DNA of 19,947 nucleotides from positions 1-19,947 of the forward strand of contig CAYREE010000030.1 of assembly GCA_964423225.1 (NCBI GenBank), in the 5' to 3' direction. The position numbers were made by a program, and so were the translations under genes. The stretch is from CAYREE01 sp964423225. GTDB lineage: Archaea; Altiarchaeota; Altiarchaeia; IMC4; SCGC-AAA252-I15. Numbering within the stretch: the first letter of the stretch is position 1; each line of letters begins with the position of its first letter. The notes below the pieces were generated by a model. The model was not told the origin of the DNA, did no database searches, and saw only the letters and a list, made by a program, of their open reading frames with translations. Positions 5,986-12,051 of the stretch are shown here, in pieces.

Positions 5986-6030
5986 CGGGCTTAATAAAAC
6001 AATCCAAACAAGGCAATCTAGCCCGTTTTT
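5986..6030 (+). terminator. Hairpin plus T-run, terminator-like
   Basis: CGGGCT (5986-5991) pairs with AGCCCG (6020-6025) and is followed directly by TTTTT (6026-6030). No clear gene precedes it on this strand apart from the J-domain gene more than 200 bases away. It might end a small RNA starting near the first palindrome, or be a distal terminator. The 28-base loop makes this weak. Confidence 0.35.
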
Positions 6031-6128
6031 CACTTTTTAATTGATGTTGTAGATATTTGGTTTAAACAACTTAAAACATTGCTATAAACTCTATTTCAAG
6101 CAAATACCAAACACCACTCAAGGAATTA

Positions 6129-6175
6129 TGATAACACTATGTTATCAAAGTGAGTTTGATAACACTATGTTATCA
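6129..6175. promoter_or_regulatory. Two tandem 19-bp palindromes (TGATAACACTATGTTATCA)
   Basis: Identical palindromes occupy 6129-6147 and 6157-6175, 28 bases apart. The arms TGATAACA/TGTTATCA are the same half-sites as in the 42-bp palindromes, here 11 bp centre to centre rather than 30 bp, so both keep the half-sites on roughly one helical face. They end 26 bases before the small ORF at 6202, over its expected promoter, and look like operators. Confidence 0.7.
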
Positions 6176-6201
6176 TAGCGTTTTTCCTAGGTTCAATATA
6201 T

Positions 6202-6354
6202 ATGGAGCATTCTTTAAAATATCTAAAACAATACCAAGAAAGCTCATACTCTAAAAATCTATTTCACGCCATTTTCATTGTTGGTTTAGATAGCCTCAAA
6301 CAAGCCATAAACCATTCACAGGCGTATGGTGCACCAGAACAAACAGACGGCTAA
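6202..6354 (+). CDS. Predicted 50-residue small protein
   Basis: The frame runs from ATG at 6202, MEHSLKYLKQYQESSYSKNL, to a C-terminus of APEQTDG. It is soluble and mostly helical by composition, with one hydrophobic stretch (LFHAIFIVGL). Two identical palindromic operators lie 26 bases upstream. A broken copy of its first eight codons, with a stop at codon 3, exists at 7765 next to the second copy of the flanking repeats. A decayed duplicate argues that this was once a gene. No ribosome site is seen, and I recognise no family. A small regulator or antitoxin-like protein is possible but unsupported. Confidence 0.45.
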   Translation: MEHSLKYLKQYQESSYSKNLFHAIFIVGLDSLKQAINHSQAYGAPEQTDG

Positions 6355-6396
6355 TAGAAACTAACTATGGGTATACCAACTTCATATCTGAGCTTC

Positions 6397-6406
6397 AATA
6401 TTAATA
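6397..6406 (+). promoter_or_regulatory. TATA-like promoter of the 6429 gene
   Basis: AATATTAATA is centred 27 bases before the ATG at 6429, the spacing expected for a leaderless archaeal transcript. No ribosome site is present. Confidence 0.45.
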
Positions 6407-6428
6407 CCTATATTTCCCATGTTCTAAT

Positions 6429-7490
6429 ATGGTATCCACCCGAAAGCTCCAGGTTCACGGTGTCGGCAAAGGAGATCACTGGGGGCAGTCAGGATACAGA
6501 AAAACAAGGGGGGTAACCCATGACCAGGTCATAATGGATATCGCCTTGATGGGTACGCGATTTGGAGCCAAAATCGAGTTGGACCAGCTGGCGAGCGTCC
6601 CAGCCGATCAAAAGGAGCTGCTGCTGCTTAAGCAAGTCGAACAAGAAATCGACAAAAAAAGGGGAAAATCCCTCCCATCAGCCCTACGCAAACTTGAGGC
6701 CAAAGCAGAAGTCCTCAGGACTTCCAACAACTTGCGCATTGCTGGGGGCAGGCCCCCCACAGTATACCAGGTGTTAGCAATATCTGCAATAAAATTCGGG
6801 CTTGACTCGGACGAACTGTGGCAGGCTGCCAGTGCCATGAAAAGCCTATACCATAAAGACAAGAGTATTATCCCCTGGCTGGGGTCCCCTATTGAACTGG
6901 GAACTGCAATTAATCAGAGTGTGACTGTAAAAATAGAAAAGAGATTATACGAACACAAGGACAGATCCATGTCCTCTGCAGAAATCGCAGAAAGTATCGG
7001 ATTAAACCTCACAAGAAATGAAGGTTTGATCAACAGGTCTATGCAACTTTTAGAAGTATCAGGATATGTGAGAAAACAAATGGTTGAATCATCGACAAAC
7101 TGCAATGTATGGGCTCACAAGGCATATGAAAACCCCTATCCCCGTCACGAAAACGTGGCAATACATGTCCTTCGGACACTGTACCATCATGGAAGGCCTA
7201 AAAGCATGTTACTTGTTGAACTTCACCGGCCAACACATCCATTGAGCGGAAATCCTAAAGAAAAATATGATAGTAGAACAGTAGGTGAAGTGCTTAAAAG
7301 ACTAAAAAAGGCAGAACTGGTTGAAACAAATCAAGTCAAGGTACAAACCCGTATCCATGCACATATAGTGGAAAAAAACCACAACGAAGTCCGACTCACA
7401 GCCGAAGGCTTAAGTCTCGTACAAGATATGGAAGAGAACAAGAAACTCCCAGAGCCCCTTAGAAAGATATTACTCGGAGAAAAACAGTAG
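6429..7490 (+). CDS. Unknown 353-residue protein with two predicted winged-helix regions
   Basis: Not recognised. Residues 1-110 are basic (HGVGKGDHWGQSGYRKTRG; LPSALRKLEAKAEVLR). About 170-215 looks like a winged helix (MSSAEIAESIGLNLTRNEGLINRSMQLLEVSGYVRK), and about 275-335 like a second one (SRTVGEVLKRLKKAELVETNQ, then a wing and LTAEGLSLV). The first 400 bases are richer in G+C than the AT-rich flanks. It is flanked by duplicated palindrome and direct-repeat modules carrying TGATAACA half-sites, so it is the first candidate for the protein binding them. It could be a regulator or a replication initiator of an integrated replicon; sequence alone does not decide. No recombinase motif is seen. 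Confidence 0.7.
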   Translation: MVSTRKLQVHGVGKGDHWGQSGYRKTRGVTHDQVIMDIALMGTRFGAKIELDQLASVPADQKELLLLKQVEQEIDKKRGKSLPSALRKLEAKAEVLRTSNNLRIAGGRPPTVYQVLAISAIKFGLDSDELWQAASAMKSLYHKDKSIIPWLGSPIELGTAINQSVTVKIEKRLYEHKDRSMSSAEIAESIGLNLTRNEGLINRSMQLLEVSGYVRKQMVESSTNCNVWAHKAYENPYPRHENVAIHVLRTLYHHGRPKSMLLVELHRPTHPLSGNPKEKYDSRTVGEVLKRLKKAELVETNQVKVQTRIHAHIVEKNHNEVRLTAEGLSLVQDMEENKKLPEPLRKILLGEKQ

Positions 7491-7630
7491 CATTTAACCC
7501 CTCCCTAGATCTTTTTGACACAACCTACAAAATCGCCCTCCTCACCATACTCCTTCTGTGGGGTTTTGTATCCGCAGCACCTGTATATTTCCTTAGTACA
7601 GAAATCAGGGAGCGAGGGTAAGATCCATAG

Positions 7631-7672
7631 TTTGACAACACTGTGTATTAGCTAATACAAGGTGTTATCAAA
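7631..7672. repeat. 42-bp palindrome, copy 2
   Basis: The arms are TTTGACAACAC and GTGTTATCAAA, again with TAGCTA at the centre. It differs from copy 1 at two positions, one of which restores pairing in the centre while the other weakens the left half-site. It stands 141 bases after the 353-residue gene, in the same orientation as copy 1. Confidence 0.85.
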
Positions 7673-7696
7673 ATCAATAGGAACACAAGGAAATTG

Positions 7697-7725
7697 GTGT
7701 TTGAGTCAAGCAGTGATAAGAACAT
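7697..7725. repeat. 29-bp direct repeat, copy 2
   Basis: Identical over all 29 bases to 5948-5976. The order palindrome, repeat, small ORF start is the same as upstream of the 353-residue gene, but the module is shorter because the sequence between the elements is missing. Confidence 0.85.
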
Positions 7726-7764
7726 AGTACGCCATAGTCAAGTAAGTATTGGCTTTCATACTAT

Positions 7765-7839
7765 ATGGAATAATCTTTAAAATACTTGAAAACCATTGCT
7801 GGGGAAGCCCTGAAAGCCCAAACACGTTTTCAATTCTAA
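7765..7839 (+). pseudogene. Broken copy of the start of the 6202-6354 small ORF
   Basis: ATGGAATAATCTTTAAAATA aligns with ATGGAGCATTCTTTAAAATA at 6202. The translation is M-E-stop-S-L-K-Y-L-K against M-E-H-S-L-K-Y-L-K. After that the frames diverge and this one stops at 7837-7839. It lies 39 bases after the second 29-bp repeat, so it belongs to the duplicated module. No product is expected. Confidence 0.5.
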
Positions 7840-7913
7840 CATGTTAGAAGGCCCGAAATATACTCTAAATGGGTGAATGTTGGTTTAATTAACTTCCTGT
7901 CTAGATTTTGTAT

Positions 7914-8738
7914 ATGGCTTTTCAGCTTTCGATTAATACAGATTATTTCAGGGATACTGGAAATCCTGAACCCTATCTCAAAAAGATTTCAGAAGCTGGA
8001 TTCACCCATATTAACTGGTGTCATCAATGGAATACGGATTATATCTATCCTGAATCTGAAATCGATCAGATAAATGTCTGGATAAAAAAATATGATCTTC
8101 AAGTTTTAGATTTACATGCATCACAGGGAAAAGAAAACTACTGGGCATCATTAGAGGAGTATCACAGAAAAGCTGGCATTGAACTTGTGAAAAACAGGAT
8201 TTATATGGCAAATAGATTATCATGTAATGTAATCGTCCTACATTTTAAACGTGAGCCAAAAAATAGGCTTGAAAAGAAAAGATACTGGAAATCCTTATTA
8301 AAATCACTTAATGAACTAAAGCCATATGCAAGAAAGTATTGTGTAAAAATTGCATTAGAAAACTATGAGGGAGAAGATTCTCATGAGATAAAAAAACTTC
8401 TCTCAGAATATGATCCTGATTTTCTTGGCTTGTGTTATGATTCAGGACATGGAAATATCGGTGATGGATTAATAATTCTTGATGAATTAAAAGATCGTTT
8501 GATTTCAATACACCTTCATGATAATGATGGAAAAACAGACCAACACAAACCTATTTTTTCCGGAACAATAGACTGGGTAAAATTAGCTGAATTATTATCA
8601 AAATCATCTTACACTAATTGTATTAATATGGAAGTGAATATGCGTAATTCAACAATTTCTGATGAAACATCATTCCTTTCGATGGCCCATCAAACCGGTT
8701 TACGTTTTTCTGAAATGAGAGAAAAAGCCTACAATTAG
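7914..8738 (+). CDS. Sugar phosphate isomerase/epimerase-like TIM barrel (xylose isomerase/AP endonuclease 2 fold)
   Basis: A 274-residue protein. ATG 7914 is preferred over an in-frame TTG at 7908; TTTAATTAA (7883-7891) lies 27 bases upstream as a TATA box. Metal-site residues of the fold are present: E149 in ALENYEG, D176 and H179 in YDSGHG, H200 and H202 in SIHLHDND, and E240 in MEVN. The HDND and LENYEG strings are typical of this superfamily, whose members isomerise or epimerise sugars, inositols or hydroxypyruvate. The substrate cannot be named. It stands alone, after the repeat module, and its promoter lies within the region that follows the second palindrome. Confidence 0.85.
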   Translation: MAFQLSINTDYFRDTGNPEPYLKKISEAGFTHINWCHQWNTDYIYPESEIDQINVWIKKYDLQVLDLHASQGKENYWASLEEYHRKAGIELVKNRIYMANRLSCNVIVLHFKREPKNRLEKKRYWKSLLKSLNELKPYARKYCVKIALENYEGEDSHEIKKLLSEYDPDFLGLCYDSGHGNIGDGLIILDELKDRLISIHLHDNDGKTDQHKPIFSGTIDWVKLAELLSKSSYTNCINMEVNMRNSTISDETSFLSMAHQTGLRFSEMREKAYN

Positions 8739-9082
8739 TTTGTTCTAGAACGAGCATGCAATTCATTAGTTACGCTGCATGTTCTGCTGGTTTCACGCGG
8801 GGTTTTTTCTTTGATGGGTGTCTTCTTGACTTGCTGCTTTGTTACTTGGGCTTACCTCCTTGTTGTTTGTACCTAAGAAAGTTGTTTTTAAGTCCATCCT
8901 GTAGTGATGGGTACCTTAGAAACTGCAGGAAAGTTGGGTAAAACGCCCCTAATATGGATTGTATAGCTCACCTGTAAAAGCCCGAAAAGAACACTTAAAA
9001 CCGTATATTATCTTATTTTTCCTCATTTTTAATATATGGGAACAACTTTATTGAAATCCCAGAATTCTTCTTTTTAAGGGGT

Positions 9083-9232
9083 GTGCTTAGGGAGAGAAAT
9101 GGAGATCTTGGAGGATCTTTAAAAGACTATAATCAAGCGAGAGAAATTGCTAGAACACTTGGTTCACGGACTACTGACAGATACATGCTCCGCTACTACA
9201 CCCTCTACGGGGAATTACGTGAAGGCCAATAG
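9083..9232 (+). CDS. Possible 49-residue ORF or gene remnant
   Basis: A GTG-started frame ends in AREIARTLGSRTTDRYMLRY then YTLYGELREGQ. The segment from REIARTLG to YGELRE has the rhythm of a helix-turn-helix tail. The frame stays open upstream of the GTG with no other start codon, which suggests the end of a truncated gene. A TATA-like ATATAT lies about 45 bases before the GTG. No ribosome site is visible, and the family is not recognised. Confidence 0.28.
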   Translation: MLRERNGDLGGSLKDYNQAREIARTLGSRTTDRYMLRYYTLYGELREGQ

Positions 9233-9345
9233 CTTATTCCCCATCGAATTCTACTGGATTAAATATCTATTTGTCTTTAATCAACCATTTTATTTTTAAT
9301 AGAATATTTTTTTTATATTATGTCAAGTTGATCCCTAATAGGATG

Positions 9346-9353
9346 TATAAATA
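9346..9353 (+). promoter_or_regulatory. TATA box of the acidic protein gene
   Basis: TATAAATA is centred 26 bases before the ATG at 9376. This spacing predicts a leaderless transcript, consistent with the lack of a ribosome site. Confidence 0.6.
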
Positions 9354-9375
9354 GTCGTGATTCCTAAAATTTATA

Positions 9376-10206
9376 ATGGATACAGACCCTGGATTTTCTA
9401 AGACAGTTAATACAAAGGGTTTGATTATCGGTTTATCAATTGTTATTGTTTTTACCGTTATCTTAAATTCAGGATATTTGACTACATCGTCATCGCCAAC
9501 AGGCGAGTTTTCAGGTGCTGATGATGTCCCAGATGATGTGGATGATACGGTCGATGACACATCAGGGGATGATGATCTAGTGGAAGAGACTCCTTGGGAG
9601 GATACTGATGAATGTCCCGATGACTGTTCTCTGTGTAATGAAGAAGAATGCTATTTTGCTGATGGATGCACATGGACTGTTGGAGGCTGCTGGGAAGATG
9701 AAGACGAGAATAATATACCAGATGATTATGAAGACTATGTCGAAGATGTAATCGATGAGTTACTTGATGACGAGGATACACCAGGATTTGAGGACGTCTA
9801 TGAGGAATATCTAGACATAATGGAAAATGACCCAAATGAGTGTGCTGATATCGGTGTTTGTGATCCACAATATTGTGACTCGACCTATGAAGATTGCTGC
9901 GGGCATTGCAATTCTTACATCAACGATGAAGATACATACTCCTATTGCATAGAAATGCATTGCACAGAGGACTTAGAGCCTCAAGAAGAAGATTTTGACG
10001 AGACACTAACTCATGAGATGTTACACGTCTTATTCCCTGAATGGCCAGAAGAAGCTATAGACGCAGCTACAGATATGATTATAAATGACGGGATGACTTT
10101 AGATCAAGTAGTCGAAGCAATTGAAGAGATGTATCTTGAGCCAAGCATGGAACCAGAAGACATGGATGACACGGATGACCTGGAGGATACTGACACAACA
10201 GAATAA
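9376..10206 (+). CDS. Highly acidic Cys-rich membrane-anchored surface protein with HExxH motif
   Basis: A 276-residue protein. Residues 14-31 form one hydrophobic helix, a membrane anchor or uncleaved signal, after a short N-terminal tail. The rest is extremely rich in Asp and Glu, and 14 cysteines lie between residues 80 and 196 (for example CPDDCSLCNEEEC and CCGHC), suggesting disulfides or metal sites outside the cell. Residues 213-217 read HEMLH, matching the HExxH zinc-peptidase motif, but no obvious third ligand or protease domain is seen, so activity is doubtful. The last 25 residues are again acidic. It starts from its own TATA promoter. The family is not recognised. Confidence 0.75.
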   Translation: MDTDPGFSKTVNTKGLIIGLSIVIVFTVILNSGYLTTSSSPTGEFSGADDVPDDVDDTVDDTSGDDDLVEETPWEDTDECPDDCSLCNEEECYFADGCTWTVGGCWEDEDENNIPDDYEDYVEDVIDELLDDEDTPGFEDVYEEYLDIMENDPNECADIGVCDPQYCDSTYEDCCGHCNSYINDEDTYSYCIEMHCTEDLEPQEEDFDETLTHEMLHVLFPEWPEEAIDAATDMIINDGMTLDQVVEAIEEMYLEPSMEPEDMDDTDDLEDTDTTE

Positions 10207-10317
10207 GATAATACAGACAAGGAATTCAGGTGAATATCCTCGAGAAGAAAATTTGTTCGTCAAGATGCTTCCAGAGAAATTCTTTTAAAATAAAACTCGG
10301 AGGAATAAGTACAGGCC

Positions 10318-10593
10318 TTATATGCCTACAAGGCCTAAATGCTTAAGGTTTGAGAGTATTTCCTCTGAAGTCAATTCTGCCTCAGTTATATCAATGTTAA
10401 ACTCAGTTGCGTAGTCCTGAACAAACCTCTCCCTGGTTTTGTTCCTATGGCATGATTTCCACACCCAAAATGCATTCTTCCCGAGTTTAAACTGGGAGCC
10501 TTCTGGGTTTACCACTGAAGCATTTTCAAATCCGTCTTCAACGACTTTGCCCAAACTCTTAGGAATTTCCGCATCCATCTTTATTGTATCCAT
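10318..10593 (-). CDS. PqqD-like small protein
   Basis: A 91-residue protein. The pattern from residue 39 on fits the PqqD/SynD fold: AFWVWKSCHRNKTRERFVQDYATEF, then NIDITEAE, then EEILSNLKHLGLV. PqqD-type proteins bind precursor peptides and present them to radical SAM enzymes in ribosomal-peptide modification, but stand-alone homologues of unknown role are common. No radical SAM gene or peptide precursor is visible nearby. It lies 72 bases downstream of apt on the same strand, with TTTAAT near 10622-10627 as its own TATA. The assignment is by pattern and moderately sure. Confidence 0.6.
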   Translation of the reverse strand: MDTIKMDAEIPKSLGKVVEDGFENASVVNPEGSQFKLGKNAFWVWKSCHRNKTRERFVQDYATEFNIDITEAELTSEEILSNLKHLGLVGI

Positions 10594-10665
10594 ATTCGTC
10601 TGAATTAATATGTTTCCAGCCTATTAAATCACTTTCAAGAAGCAGAATAGGATTTGGAGGGTTTA

Positions 10666-11187
10666 TTAGTCTCCTTCGAATTCGACTAAAGTGAATATCT
10701 TCTTGTCCTTGATCAATTCCCGGCCCTTTAAGTCGGGAAGTTCGACGATGAATGCACATTCCAATACTTCTCCACCGAGTTTTTCAACCAGGTTTATCGT
10801 GGCTGCAATAGTCCCGCCTGTAGCGATCAGGTCGTCGACAATAACAACCTTCTCACCCTTACTTATCGCGTCTTCATGGACTTCAATCGTTGCAGTACCG
10901 TATTCAAGCGAGTATTCTTCGTTAATGGATTTGTATGGGAGTTTCCCCTGTTTTCTGACAGGAACAAAACCGACTCCAAGCTTGTATGCGAGAACACTCC
11001 CAAAGATAAAACCCCTAGCATCTATGCCAACTATCTTGTCGATCTTTTCATCCTTATATCTGTCATAGAATCTATCACAAGCCTCAGAAAAAGCATCCGG
11101 ATTCTGCATTAGTGTTGTAATATCCCTGAACATGACTCCTTCAATAGGCCAGTTGGGGACAGTCCTTATAGTCTTCTTCAAATCCAT
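10666..11187 (-). CDS. apt: Adenine phosphoribosyltransferase
   Basis: A 173-residue enzyme converting adenine and PRPP to AMP, so it recycles adenine in the cytoplasm. The PRPP-binding motif VVIVDDLIATGGT lies at residues 114-126. FRDITTLM near the N-terminus and GIDARGFIFG at 54-63 are typical of APT. Length is the family norm. Its ATG follows the stop codon of the MTA phosphorylase gene with no gap, and the ribosome site GGTGA lies in the last codons of that gene. The pair would turn methylthioadenosine into adenine and then AMP. Confidence 0.95.
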   Translation of the reverse strand: MDLKKTIRTVPNWPIEGVMFRDITTLMQNPDAFSEACDRFYDRYKDEKIDKIVGIDARGFIFGSVLAYKLGVGFVPVRKQGKLPYKSINEEYSLEYGTATIEVHEDAISKGEKVVIVDDLIATGGTIAATINLVEKLGGEVLECAFIVELPDLKGRELIKDKKIFTLVEFEGD

Positions 11188-11934
11188 TTATTTCACCTTT
11201 GGTATCGAGTTTATTATTAGTTTTTTAACCTTATCCGCGTTATCGTTGAATATCTTCAGGATTTCATCCCATGTGACAGGTTCTTCATCCTCTTTCCAGC
11301 AGTCATAGTCAGTAGACATTGCCACAGCAGCATAGGGAATCTCAGCCTCATTGGCAAGTGACGCTTCTGTAGCCACAGACATGTTTATAACATCTGCTCC
11401 AAGAATCCTGAACATATTGGATTCGGCGACAGTTGAAAATCTCGGACCCTCAATTGTAACAACAGTACCCGTTTCATGATAGTCAAATCCAAGTTCTTTA
11501 CAAGTTTCATTCAGTATATTTCTTAGATCTTCGTTAAATGGATGGGCCATTGCTGGATGTACTGCTCCATCACTGAATGATTCAACAAAAGTATTGATCC
11601 TGTGTTTTGTATAATCGATGAACTGGTCTAATACGACCAGGTGACCACGGTCTATCTCCTCACGAAGGCTTCCACATGCTGTAGTAGCGATTATATGGGT
11701 GACGCCTTCATTCTTCAATGCCTGGATGTTAGCCCGGTAATTCACTTGAGTAGGCATATATTCGTGTTTTTTACCGTGTCTTGCGATGAGTACGATTTCA
11801 ATACCATTAATCTCGCCGATTGTCAAGGGAGAAGATGGTTCACCCCATTTGGTTTTAACTTTCTTCTCCTTTTTTTTAGAGAATATATCCGGGTCATCAA
11901 GCCCTGATCCACCTATTACGCCAACCTTAACCAT
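11188..11934 (-). CDS. mtnP: S-methyl-5'-thioadenosine phosphorylase
   Basis: A 248-residue purine nucleoside phosphorylase family enzyme that splits methylthioadenosine into adenine and 5-methylthioribose 1-phosphate. It has GVIGGSGLDDP at 5-15, the phosphate motif RHG at 52-54, TTACGS near 84-89, EGPRFSTVAESNMFR at 162-176 and STDYDCW at 207-213. The Asp pair in STDYD marks 6-aminopurine (MTA) rather than guanine or hypoxanthine specificity. It is the first gene of the operon with apt directly behind it. AGTGA lies shortly before the ATG, and GATATATC (11970-11977) is a possible TATA box. Confidence 0.93.
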   Translation of the reverse strand: MVKVGVIGGSGLDDPDIFSKKKEKKVKTKWGEPSSPLTIGEINGIEIVLIARHGKKHEYMPTQVNYRANIQALKNEGVTHIIATTACGSLREEIDRGHLVVLDQFIDYTKHRINTFVESFSDGAVHPAMAHPFNEDLRNILNETCKELGFDYHETGTVVTIEGPRFSTVAESNMFRILGADVINMSVATEASLANEAEIPYAAVAMSTDYDCWKEDEEPVTWDEILKIFNDNADKVKKLIINSIPKVK

Positions 11935-12051
11935 AAATTCACTTTATTCAAATAGTCTAGAATGTGTGTGATATATCTGAATAAGTCAATAAAAATCCGG
12001 TTCAATCATAGTTTCTTAAACTCATAGCCCCCTATTTTTTATTAGTGTATC

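Larger units (their letters stand above)
8739..9375. other. 637-base intergenic region, weak coding and RNA signals only
   Basis: No convincing gene is present. A minus-strand frame at 8793-8897 (34 residues, MDLKTTFLGTNNKEVSPSNK at its start) and a plus-strand frame at 9083-9232 are the best candidates. Short complementary blocks occur near 8869-8935, for example CCTAAG with CTTAGA. AT content rises from 8995 onwards, with TATA-like TTTTTAATATATGG near 9028-9041 and long T-runs near 9300. The region may hold a small RNA or gene remnants. Confidence 0.4.

Noticed and set aside
5781..6428. CRISPR array or ORB-type replication origin
   Set aside because: The palindromes are too few and unevenly spaced for CRISPR, there are no cas genes, and no ORB or mini-ORB-like element was seen. 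An initiator-like role for the 353-residue protein is kept only as an alternative.
5789..7672. Insertion sequence with transposase
   Set aside because: The flanking repeats are direct copies of internally symmetric blocks, no target duplication is evident, and the enclosed protein has no DDE, HUH or recombinase motif that I can see.
8756..8941. 61-residue plus-strand frame rich in Leu and Cys
   Set aside because: The composition is typical of an antisense shadow, there is no ribosome site or promoter, and an equally weak minus-strand frame overlaps it.
10230..10346. 38-codon GTG frame on the plus strand
   Set aside because: It runs into the PqqD-like gene on the opposite strand and shows no coding features beyond being open.
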